The translations under genes were made by a program, and so were the position numbers. A stretch of 64,000 nt of DNA. Origin: Oxalicibacterium faecigallinarum (GTDB taxonomy: Bacteria; Pseudomonadota; Gammaproteobacteria; Burkholderiales; Burkholderiaceae_D). The notes beneath the pieces were generated by a model, which saw only the letters and a list, made by a program, of their open reading frames with translations, did no database searches and was not told the origin of the DNA. The stretch covers positions 1,318,008-1,382,007 of the forward strand of contig NZ_BMDI01000001.1 in NCBI RefSeq assembly GCF_014635705.1, written 5' to 3'. Positions 57,376 through 64,000 of the stretch are shown in pieces (the first letter of the stretch is position 1; the number at the start of each line of letters is the position of its first letter).

Positions 57376-57408
57376 GCACCAAACCGGCTTCGATGCAGAA
57401 ACGCGAGA

Positions 57409-57609
57409 TCAATTGTTATTGGTTGCCTTGTTGGGCTGCTTGATCGGCAAGGTGTGCTGGCTGATGTGATCGGTCTGACTAGACTGGTTTGCCACTGCAT
57501 GCGCCATTTCCTTTTGGCGCTGATGCTCCTGCTCCGCTTCATGGCCTCTCAATTTTGGATTGCCGGGTGGGTTGGATGCGTGTGTCTTCTCTTCTTTGTG
57601 CTGTGACAT
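57409..57609 (-). CDS. Small hydrophilic protein
   Basis: 66 residues from ATG 57609, supported by AAGGAG 7 bp upstream (the frame is open further upstream but without a ribosome site). Very polar, rich in His, Gln, Lys and Asn (MSQHKEEKTHASNPPGNPKL, then EQEHQRQKEMAH), without cysteine, likely disordered. Function unknown. Confidence 0.65.
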   Translation of the reverse strand: MSQHKEEKTHASNPPGNPKLRGHEAEQEHQRQKEMAHAVANQSSQTDHISQHTLPIKQPNKATNNN

Positions 57610-57784
57610 AGCGATCTCCTTGTGTGGATGACATTTGACGATAGCATCGCAGCACACCTCGCCCAATAGGCAAACCTCACCGATGCATGTAGGAGAGACT
57701 GTAGCGCGTGCATGCCATGCAGCAAAAGGCAGCGTTTGCGCGTGACGTATCATGTGAGACCTTCGTCTTTCTTGATGCCACACC

Positions 57785-58120
57785 ATGACACCCAAACTGA
57801 TTGATACCACCGCACTGGAAACCGCTCTGGATGACTTTGCAACTGCCCGCAACTGGCACCAGTTTCATTCGCCAAAGAATCTTGCCATGGCGCTGACGGG
57901 AGAAGTGGGTGAACTGGTGGAAATCTTTCAATGGCGTACAGAGGAAGAATCCTGGCAGGTCGCGCGGCAGGCCGAGACTGCCGAGCATGTACGACAAGAG
58001 CTTGCCGACGTGGCCTTGTATCTCGTGCGTCTGGCATCCGTGCTTGAGGTGGATCTCAATCAGGCGATTGCCGACAAGATGGTATTGAACGCGCAAAAGT
58101 ATCCACCCTTGTCCGAGTAG
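57785..58120 (+). CDS. MazG-like nucleotide pyrophosphohydrolase (RS21-C6 type)
   Basis: 111 residues with the short all-alpha NTP-PPase fold: GEVGELVEIFQW supplies the ExxE metal motif and QELADVALYLVRLA the ExxD part. The family hydrolyses dCTP and modified nucleotides as housecleaning enzymes. No partner genes are obviously linked. Confidence 0.88.
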   Translation: MTPKLIDTTALETALDDFATARNWHQFHSPKNLAMALTGEVGELVEIFQWRTEEESWQVARQAETAEHVRQELADVALYLVRLASVLEVDLNQAIADKMVLNAQKYPPLSE

Positions 58121-58240
58121 GGACTACGCCCTTTTTTAAGAAGAATTGGCAGAGGTCAAGACTTCAATCCGGTTTCTTCCCTATATTGCTGTCTTTGCCC
58201 ACCATCAGCGCCTGCGTGCGCCTGTACTTTCAAGGATGCC

Positions 58241-58939
58241 ATGAGCGAAACTACCTTTGCACAACGATCCGATGCGTCACTGCGTTTTACCGACTGGCTG
58301 CGTGAAAACAATCGCGCCAACTGGGATGCCGCCATCCAGCATCGCTTCATCGATGAACTGTTCAACGGCTCGGTTGCCGATGAGGTATTGATTCACTATC
58401 TGGTTCAGGATTATCAGTTCATCGATCGTTTTGTGGCCCTGCTTGGCGCGGCCATCGCAAGTGCCGATCGCTTCTCTTCGCGCGTACGTCTGGCCCGTTT
58501 TGCCGCAATGATCACAAGCGATGAAGCCACCTATTTCATCCGCTCCTTCGATCATCTGGGCGTTGCTGAACGTCACCGCACACAGCCTGCGCTGACTGCG
58601 CCGACACGCGCCTTTCAAGATCTGATGAAAGAAGCGGCAGAGACGCAGAACTATCCGCTGTGCCTGTCCGTACTGGTCGTGGCTGAATGGCTGTATCTGA
58701 GCTGGGCAGAACGCCTGCAGGCTGAATTGCCGCCCAAGTTCATCCATGCCGAATGGATAACCTTGCACAACAACGAAGGCTTCACCGATTTCGTCAACTG
58801 GTTGCGTACGGAGCTGGATCGCACGGGCCCGACGCAGGATGCCGCCGGTCAGCAACGCAGCGCCGATCTGTTTGCACGTGCCGTCAAACTGGAGCGCGAG
58901 TTCTTCGATCACGTGTATACGCCAGCGCGCTACGACTGA
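58241..58939 (+). CDS. TenA-family protein, Cys-less (TenA_E-like)
   Basis: 232 residues with the TenA heme-oxygenase-like fold: Asp57 in YLVQDYQFIDRF and a VLVVAEWLYLSWA helix where the classical catalytic Cys is replaced, with Glu149 nearby. This is the TenA_E type, in bacteria and yeast, whose reaction differs from the Cys enzymes. AAGGATG precedes the start. Its gene is followed 57 bp later by a second, Cys-type TenA; the two are paralogues. Confidence 0.85.
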   Translation: MSETTFAQRSDASLRFTDWLRENNRANWDAAIQHRFIDELFNGSVADEVLIHYLVQDYQFIDRFVALLGAAIASADRFSSRVRLARFAAMITSDEATYFIRSFDHLGVAERHRTQPALTAPTRAFQDLMKEAAETQNYPLCLSVLVVAEWLYLSWAERLQAELPPKFIHAEWITLHNNEGFTDFVNWLRTELDRTGPTQDAAGQQRSADLFARAVKLEREFFDHVYTPARYD

Positions 58940-58996
58940 CCATTTATTTTCACCATGCCGCATGACGTACAACGCGGCCCATCATCGCGAGGAAAC

Positions 58997-59659
58997 ATGT
59001 CCTTTACCGCTGACATCTGGAAAAAGAACGCTGCCCTGTTCGAGGCAACCCGCACCATGCCATTCAATACCGAGCTTGCTGCAGGCACTTTGAGCGAAGA
59101 ACGTTTTCGCCATTACATGATTCAGGATGCGCATTACCTGATCGCTTTCGGTCGCGCCCTCGCAGTGGCATCGGCAAAAGCCGACACGCCGGACGAAATC
59201 GTCCAGTTTGCCATCGGCGCGCAAACTGCGATCGTGGTCGAACGCAGCCTGCACAAGGATTTCATGGAGCAGTTCAAGGTTACACCGGAGGTATTCGCAG
59301 CGACGCCGCTGTCGCCTGCAACGCATCATTACACCAGCTTTCTGATGTCAACTGCATGGGGTGCCTCGTATCCGGTGGTACTGGCCGGTCTGCTGCCCTG
59401 CTTCTGGATCTATGCCGAAATCGGACGTGACATCATCGGCCGCGCTGCCAAGAACAATCCGTATCAATCGTGGATCGATACCTATGCCGGTGATGAATTC
59501 CATGAAGCCGTACGCGCCGTCATTGCTACCGTCGATCGCGTTGCCGCCGTCGCCAGCAATGAAACACGCAAGGCCATGCACGATGCCTATACACGTGCGG
59601 CGCAACTGGAATGGATGTTCTGGGACTCCGCCTATCGATTGGAGCAATGGCCGGTCTGA
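58997..59659 (+). CDS. tenA: TenA, aminopyrimidine aminohydrolase (thiaminase II)
   Basis: 220 residues from ATG 58997 (GAGGAAAC before it). Asp44, Cys135 (GLLPCFWIYAEIG) and Glu205 (AAQLEWMFWD) occur at the same positions as the catalytic residues of Bacillus subtilis TenA. It salvages thiamine breakdown products to HMP. No TPP riboswitch lies directly upstream, unlike cytX at 11.3 kb. Terminator follows at 59677. Confidence 0.93.
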   Translation: MSFTADIWKKNAALFEATRTMPFNTELAAGTLSEERFRHYMIQDAHYLIAFGRALAVASAKADTPDEIVQFAIGAQTAIVVERSLHKDFMEQFKVTPEVFAATPLSPATHHYTSFLMSTAWGASYPVVLAGLLPCFWIYAEIGRDIIGRAAKNNPYQSWIDTYAGDEFHEAVRAVIATVDRVAAVASNETRKAMHDAYTRAAQLEWMFWDSAYRLEQWPV

Positions 59660-59675
59660 CTTGTCTCTGCGCCCA

Positions 59676-59710
59676 TAAAAAAGCCCGGTTAGCCATACCG
59701 GGCTTTTTAC
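59676..59710. terminator. Bidirectional terminator between tenA and sod
   Basis: AAAAAAGCCCGGT / ACCGGGCTTTTT hairpin between convergent genes. Confidence 0.88.
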
Positions 59711-59737
59711 TATGTGCCGAGTTGTAGGAGGTGCTGC

Positions 59738-60469
59738 TTATTTTTTCATCGCCTCATCGAAACGTTTGTTCACTTCGTTCCAGTTCACCACCTGCCACCA
59801 CTCTTTCAGATAATCGGCCCGACGATTGTTGTACTTGAGGTAGTAGGCATGTTCCCAGACATCGTTCCCCAGAATCGGCGTGCCTTTGACCTTCACAACA
59901 TCCATCAGTGGATTGTCCTGATTTGGCGTAGTCGAGACGACCAACTTGCCTTTCTGCACAATCAGCCAGGTCCAGCCCGAGCCGAATTGCTTGCCACCGG
60001 CGGTGTTGAATTCCGTTTTCAGCTTGTCGAGCGAGCCAAAATCGGCCTCGATACGTTTGAGCAGCGCTGCAGATGGTTCCCCACGCTGTCCGTCCGGTGC
60101 CATCGTGGCCCAGAAGAAATCATGGTTCCATGCACCGCCTGCATTGTTGCGTACCACATCGGGATACTTGGAAATCGATTGGATCAACTGCGGCAAGGTA
60201 TGCGAGGCGAGTTTGCTGTTGCTTGCGACTTCCTTGTTTAAATTGTCGTAATAGGACTTGTGATGCTTGCCATAGTGCAGCTCCATTGTCGCTGTATCGA
60301 TGACTGGCTCGAGCGCATTGTTGGCATAAGGCAGTGGTGCCTGTGTGAAGTGTTGCGCTGCAGGCGCCACCGACGCGCTCGCAGCCGTATTGGCTGGCTT
60401 GGTTGGTGTTTGTGCGTAAGCAGAACCAATGGCGAGTGTTGCAGCCAGTAGCAGGGGCGATTTAAGCAT
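59738..60469 (-). CDS. Exported superoxide dismutase (Fe/Mn fold, Mn-type signature)
   Basis: 243 residues from ATG 60469 (AGGAG 7 bp upstream), with a signal peptide (1-19, SAYA-Q) and a Thr/Ala-rich linker before the SOD domain. Metal ligands: His in ELHYGKHHKSYYDNL, His in NNAGGAWNHDFFW, Asp and His in GNDVWEHAYYLKY. The Gly-Gly before WNH and the Gln in NQDNPLM are residues usual for Mn enzymes (Fe enzymes have Gln at the first place), so Mn or cambialistic use is likely. Export is unusual for Mn-type SODs. Confidence 0.9.
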   Translation of the reverse strand: MLKSPLLLAATLAIGSAYAQTPTKPANTAASASVAPAAQHFTQAPLPYANNALEPVIDTATMELHYGKHHKSYYDNLNKEVASNSKLASHTLPQLIQSISKYPDVVRNNAGGAWNHDFFWATMAPDGQRGEPSAALLKRIEADFGSLDKLKTEFNTAGGKQFGSGWTWLIVQKGKLVVSTTPNQDNPLMDVVKVKGTPILGNDVWEHAYYLKYNNRRADYLKEWWQVVNWNEVNKRFDEAMKK

Positions 60470-60661
60470 GGATTCTCCTGATTGTTGTCGTAAAACGGCG
60501 CACCACACGAGTACCGGGACGAGTACAGCGCATGGAATGGATCAAACCAAACGGAAAGCACGACGACGAAATGTCGCGATGTTTATCAGAAAACGCAGGA
60601 TGCTATGAAGACGGTGCCGCCGCCGCACTGATCACGGCAACGAAGAGACAAACGACCGTAC

Positions 60662-60823
60662 TCACCATTTATAAGGCGGGATTGCAATCGTGACCAACGT
60701 ATTGATTTGCGGTTGCTGCGCAAAATGGACAGATGACGCTTCGGCGGATACGGTGGCAGGCTGTACCGCAAAAAAGATGATGCCGGCGACGGCTGCCAGG
60801 CCAGCGAAGAAAGAGAATTTCAT
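60662..60823 (-). CDS. Small secreted or membrane protein
   Basis: 53 residues: MKFSFFAGLAAVAGIIFFAV, a hydrophobic N-terminus that could be a signal peptide (cut near VSA-EA) or a membrane anchor, then AEASSVHFAQQPQ and an IPPYKW end. No family recognised; no strong ribosome site (GAGAGC). Confidence 0.5.
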   Translation of the reverse strand: MKFSFFAGLAAVAGIIFFAVQPATVSAEASSVHFAQQPQINTLVTIAIPPYKW

Positions 60824-60855
60824 GATGCTCTCGCGAAAAAAATTGAGAAGGTCGC

Positions 60856-61272
60856 TTAATGTGTAGCGCTCATGTCGGCCGCAATTTGCGGTCCGAATGG
60901 CAACACATTGGCGTGTCGGTGCAGATCGTCGCTATCGCTGCTGTGTGACTGCAGCGTCTCGGTCAGCCATGGATTCCGGATGACGCGACGGGTTGAATTG
61001 GCTTGTTCGAGTTCACTGACAAATTCCGGTGTGAACACGCGTGATTCCGCCTTGCTGTATGCACCAGCCAGCGAACTTTTGCGTGTGGAGAGATAACCCA
61101 TTGCCTGTGCACGCTTGCGCGCCAGAATCTGCGCCAGCCGATCTTCTTGTGTATCGGCCATTTGATGGCGTGCTTCTACATATGCCGGCCAATCGATATC
61201 GGCAGGTTTTTCCTGAAGAATGCTTTTCAGGAGAGCAGATGTCTCGCTGTGCGTGGTATGGAGTATCGACAT
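60856..61272 (-). CDS. Hypothetical protein
   Basis: 138 residues, hydrophilic and mostly helical (LLKSILQEKPADIDWPAYVE, RLAQILARKRAQAMGYLS), without signal peptide or membrane helix. AGGTGA precedes the start. Unknown family. Confidence 0.6.
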   Translation of the reverse strand: MSILHTTHSETSALLKSILQEKPADIDWPAYVEARHQMADTQEDRLAQILARKRAQAMGYLSTRKSSLAGAYSKAESRVFTPEFVSELEQANSTRRVIRNPWLTETLQSHSSDSDDLHRHANVLPFGPQIAADMSATH

Positions 61273-61617
61273 GATGGATCACCTCGGATAACAGTTAGCG
61301 CCGATAACGTTGCCTTCAGGCATATGCATGGGCAATCAATTTTGGCGATCAGACGGCGGAACCTTTGTAAAAAGTCATGGTCGTCCGACGTGATTAAATC
61401 TTAGCGAGCGACTCGATTTACCCATATAGGACGCCTTCGCAAGTTCTTGTAGGAAAAGATGACATGATGCATGGCAGCAAATTTCACGCACTTTGATGCT
61501 TTCTGTGCAAGACGCACTAGCACCTAAAAATGCACCAACACGTTGCAAAAAGAGAAGCTTTCTGTGCGTATTGGCGATTTGCGGTACGCTTTCTGCCTCT
61601 TTACAAGCCAGCGCACC
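61273..61617. other. Intergenic region before the MFS gene
   Basis: About 345 bp with no convincing gene. An open frame from 61543 leads into the MFS gene, but its N-terminal residues are not membrane-like or conserved. It must hold promoters for the divergent hypothetical gene and the transporter. Confidence 0.5.
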
Positions 61618-62814
61618 ATGCAAGCCATTCAGAGCACTCATTCGGACATTCCTCGCCTGACCATTCCCGCACTGTCGCTCGCTGCGTTCGGCAGTGCGAT
61701 TTCGCTCCGCGTTACCGATCCGCTCTTGCCAAGACTGGCCAGCGAATTTGGCGTATCGCTGGGGCAGGTTGCCTATGTGATCACTGCGTTTTCGATTGCG
61801 TATGGCGTCTCGCAATTGTTCTTTGGCCCGGTGGGCGATCGCTTCGGTAAATATTTTGTCATCGCCTGGGCGTGCATGGCGTGTGCACTGACGGCACTCT
61901 TATGCGCGCTTGCACCCAACTATCCCTTGTTGATCGTGGCGCGTCTGCTGGCAGGTGCAACCGCTGCTGCAATCATTCCGCTATCCATGGCGTGGATCGG
62001 GGATGTGATTCCTTATGAGGAACGACAACCGGTACTGGCGCAGTTTCTGATCGGACAGATTATCGGTATCTCGGCGGGTGTGTTGCTTGGCGGTTTTACC
62101 GCAGATCATTTGAGCTGGCGCGTGCCCTTCTTCCTGCTTTCGTTCTGCTTTGTACTGATCAGCCTGACCTTGTTTGCCTTCAACCGGCGCCTACCTGCGC
62201 GAGCGTTGACGACGCATCGTGCGGAAGGCTCTGCCGTGCGGCGTATGTTCAACGAGTTTAGCCTTGTACTACAACGTCCGTGGTCGCGCGTGGTACTGGC
62301 GACCGTGTTCTTGGAAGGTGCCTTTTTGTATGGTGCTTTTGCATTCATTGCTTCGCATTTGCATCACGTCCATCACCTCTCGCTGACGCGTGCAGCAGGA
62401 CTTGTCATGCTGTTTGGCTTGGGTGGCTTTTTGTATGCGATCTCGTCACGCCGGTTGGTGCGCGGGCTCGGTGAAAAAGGATTGGTACACTGGGGCGGTC
62501 TGCTCGTCATGGCGTCACTTCTGATGATCAGTCTGGCGCCGGTATGGTTGTGGACGATTCCTGCCTGCTTCGTCTGTGGGCTTGGCTTCTATATGCTGCA
62601 TAACACCTTGCAAATCAACGCAACACAAATGGCACCAGAACGGCGCGGTGCGGCAGTCTCCATCTTTGCATCGTGTTTCTTCCTTGGTCAGTCGGCTGGT
62701 GTAAGTGCTGCAGGCTGGGCAATCGGGCACTTCGGTACCACAGTGGTGATCGCCATCGGTGCGATCGGCGTACTCCTCGTTGCCTTGAACTTTGCACGCC
62801 TGAAAATTGACTGA
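61618..62814 (+). CDS. MFS transporter
   Basis: 398 residues from ATG 61618. Twelve predicted membrane helices; GDRFGKYFV between helices 2 and 3 is the A-like signature and RLLAGATAAAIIPLSMAWIGD the family motif of the DHA/drug efflux group. A stretch VLAQFLIGQIIGISAGVLLGG follows. Substrate unknown. Confidence 0.9.
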   Translation: MQAIQSTHSDIPRLTIPALSLAAFGSAISLRVTDPLLPRLASEFGVSLGQVAYVITAFSIAYGVSQLFFGPVGDRFGKYFVIAWACMACALTALLCALAPNYPLLIVARLLAGATAAAIIPLSMAWIGDVIPYEERQPVLAQFLIGQIIGISAGVLLGGFTADHLSWRVPFFLLSFCFVLISLTLFAFNRRLPARALTTHRAEGSAVRRMFNEFSLVLQRPWSRVVLATVFLEGAFLYGAFAFIASHLHHVHHLSLTRAAGLVMLFGLGGFLYAISSRRLVRGLGEKGLVHWGGLLVMASLLMISLAPVWLWTIPACFVCGLGFYMLHNTLQINATQMAPERRGAAVSIFASCFFLGQSAGVSAAGWAIGHFGTTVVIAIGAIGVLLVALNFARLKID

Positions 62815-62896
62815 CATGATGCGTCATCCGCATTCCCTCTTACAGAACAGAGGCTTGGAGCTATACTGAAGTCATCCATCGTCTGCAGGAGGCCTT

Positions 62897-63352
62897 ATGT
62901 ACCGCAAAATTCTGGTCGCATATAACGGCACGCCCGAAAGTCAGTCTGCATTGCAGGAATGTGTACGACTGGCTCCCGATCCCTCTGCCGAAATTCATCT
63001 TCTCGTCGTCGTCAATCCACCGCAAGCTGTAGTGCTCGGCGAGTACGCGATGGTCTCCATGGTCGGCATCGAGGAGGAATTGCAGGCCGAGAAGGAAAAG
63101 ATGCAACGGCAACTTCAGGACAGTCATTTCTTTTTGCAAAATGCAGGTCTGGCTGTGCAAACCCATCTGGAAGTCGGCGAACCCGTACCGACCATCGCCG
63201 CATTGGTTGAGAAGCTGGGTATCGAGCTTGTCATTGTCGGTCATTCGCGATTGCAGTCACTGGCGATGCGCTGGTGGCGTGGCTCGACCGATACGATGCT
63301 GGTCGAGAAAGTGCGCTGCGCCCTGCTGATCGCCAGCGATCCCAACAAATAG
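62897..63352 (+). CDS. Universal stress protein (UspA family)
   Basis: 151 residues with the UspA start MYRKILVAYNGTPESQSAL and a C-terminal VIVGHSRLQSLAMRWWRGSTDTML region that resembles the ATP-binding G-x2-G-x9-G-S/T motif, though the first Gly pair is altered (GHS). AGGAGG is before the start. Probably cytoplasmic nucleotide-binding stress factor. Confidence 0.9.
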   Translation: MYRKILVAYNGTPESQSALQECVRLAPDPSAEIHLLVVVNPPQAVVLGEYAMVSMVGIEEELQAEKEKMQRQLQDSHFFLQNAGLAVQTHLEVGEPVPTIAALVEKLGIELVIVGHSRLQSLAMRWWRGSTDTMLVEKVRCALLIASDPNK

Positions 63353-63367
63353 TGGCAGTGACCTCGT

Positions 63368-63407
63368 TTGCCATGCAACCATGACAACATGATTGGTTGT
63401 ATGGCAA
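63368..63407. repeat. Imperfect inverted repeat after the usp gene
   Basis: TTGCCATGCAACC pairs with GGTTGTATGGCAA (12 of 13 bp) around a 14-nt loop; no T-run follows, so it is not a clear terminator. Confidence 0.35.
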
Positions 63408-63492
63408 GAGACTGTTACAGTCTTTTACGCATTCCGCGTTGAGAAACGCCGTGGATTGACGTTAAATGAAGGTATCCATCAGGAGTTTCTCC

Positions 63493-63891
63493 ATGAATAT
63501 TTCACTACGTCATCTGCTTGCTCTTGCTGCCTTGAGCGCTGCCACTTCGACTGCGCCCGCCATTGCAGGCGGTGGCGTCAGCTGGTCCATCAGTGTGGGT
63601 AGCGGCTATCCCGGCTACTATCCGCCGCCACCCGTTTATCGGCCGCCGCCAGCCTGGAATAATTATTCGAATTACTACGCGCCTCCCATCATCTACGGGA
63701 ACAGCGTGCAGTACTACCAGCCGCCTCCGCCAGTCGTGATTTACGGCCCGCCGCCATCACAATACTGGCGCCCTCTGCCGCCGCCACGTCATCATGATCA
63801 TGGCTATCGTAACGATTATCGCAATGACTATCGTGGTTATCGTGATGGCTATCCGCGCGGACCACATGATGGACGTGACCCGCGCCGCTGA
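63493..63891 (+). CDS. Secreted proline/tyrosine-rich protein
   Basis: 132 residues from ATG 63493 (AGGAG 7 bp upstream). Signal peptide (about 1-25, APAIA-G), followed by SVGSGYPGYYPPPPVYRPPP and other PPP/YY repeats and a His/Asp/Arg/Tyr-rich C-terminus with NDYR repeats (GYRNDYRNDYRGYRDGY). Such proteins are common, of unknown function and located in the periplasm or surface. Confidence 0.8.
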   Translation: MNISLRHLLALAALSAATSTAPAIAGGGVSWSISVGSGYPGYYPPPPVYRPPPAWNNYSNYYAPPIIYGNSVQYYQPPPPVVIYGPPPSQYWRPLPPPRHHDHGYRNDYRNDYRGYRDGYPRGPHDGRDPRR

Positions 63892-63906
63892 ATCGGTAAG
63901 CGCAAA

Positions 63907-63940
63907 ATAAAAAGCTGATCGGATCGATCAGCTTTTTTAT
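63907..63940. terminator. Bidirectional terminator
   Basis: AAAAAGCTGATC / GATCAGCTTTTTT hairpin between convergent genes. Confidence 0.88.
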
Positions 63941-63956
63941 ATGCAACTTCATCGTA

Positions 63957-64000
63957 TTAACGACGCCAGCCCGGCGGCCTTGGGTGCGGATGAGGGTGAT
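63957..64000 (-). CDS. 3' end of a proline/histidine-rich protein gene
   Basis: On the minus strand an open frame enters from the window edge and ends at TAA 63957-63959 with the residues HPHPHPRPPGWRR. Its Pro/His/Arg character resembles the neighbouring convergent secreted protein, and it shares the terminator. Too short to be sure. Confidence 0.45.
   Translation of the reverse strand, partial: HPHPHPRPPGWRR

Noticed and set aside
57409-57852. A 147-residue form of the small hydrophilic protein
   Set aside because: The upstream part overlaps the divergent MazG-like gene and has no ribosome site, while AAGGAG sits before the internal ATG 57609.
1-64000. CRISPR arrays, insertion sequences, prophage structural genes and rRNA genes
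   Set aside because: No regularly spaced direct repeats, transposase, capsid, terminase or rRNA-like sequence was seen.

Overview
The window looks like a chromosomal segment of a Gram-negative betaproteobacterium, most plausibly Oxalobacteraceae/Burkholderiales (a Herminiimonas- or Herbaspirillum-like organism). This is inferred from the gene families (glnA with ntrB and ntrC downstream, CytX behind a TPP riboswitch, class I fumarase, PgaABCD, Oxalobacteraceae-style MCP and histidine kinases) and a moderately GC-rich base composition judged by eye. No species assignment can be proved from the sequence alone. Most of the window is core-type chromosome. The only clear foreign patch is the AT-richer 41.9-43.6 kb module beside a tRNA-Ser gene.

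Layout. 1-4.8 kb: nitrogen control on the minus strand: glnA with a sigma-54 promoter and two NtrC-type enhancer sites, a small DUF4124 protein, ntrB, and ntrC (cut by the window edge). 4.8-10.9 kb: a rhodanese, a membrane-anchored TAXI-type binding protein, release factor 3, three small proteins, and a PhnD-like binding protein. 11.2-12.7 kb: TPP riboswitch and the CytX permease. 12.7-17.7 kb: macA-macB-outer membrane factor tripartite efflux operon. 17.9-23.2 kb: ferredoxin-NADP reductase, a large autotransporter, and a formyltransferase resembling the hydrolase domain of 10-formyl-THF dehydrogenase. 23.4-27.7 kb: operon of a CHASE3 histidine kinase, a single-domain response regulator and a REC-PAS-PAS-GGDEF-EAL protein. 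28.2-35.5 kb: pgaABCD, for the biofilm polysaccharide poly-beta-1,6-N-acetylglucosamine, preceded by a leader with folding potential. 35.7-41.7 kb: cytochrome c, chemoreceptor, entericidin-like lipoprotein, TetR plus type II NADH dehydrogenase. 41.9-43.9 kb: HTH-ImmA/IrrE peptidase module with its partner and tRNA-Ser. 44-49.7 kb: acs, UPF0114 membrane protein, class I fumarase, murI, tRNA-His. 49.9-56.5 kb: a signalling cluster with two hybrid kinases, a response regulator and a bacteriophytochrome broken by a 13-bp tandem duplication. 56.5-64 kb: stress and metabolic genes (BOF protein, MazG-like hydrolase, two TenA proteins, exported superoxide dismutase, MFS transporter, universal stress protein) and several very small secreted proteins.

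Themes: (1) nitrogen regulation acting on glnA through sigma-54; (2) thiamine salvage, with a TPP-controlled HMP transporter candidate and two tandem TenA enzymes; (3) surface and biofilm functions (Pga, autotransporter) next to c-di-GMP signalling; (4) a dense two-component network with several paralogous kinase and receiver modules. The most unusual observations are the phytochrome gene whose reading frame is broken exactly by one extra copy of a 13-bp tandem repeat (compatible with phase variation or a recent pseudogene), and the two-gene HTH-ImmA module with a perfect 30-bp palindromic operator next to an inverted fragment of a tRNA 3' end.
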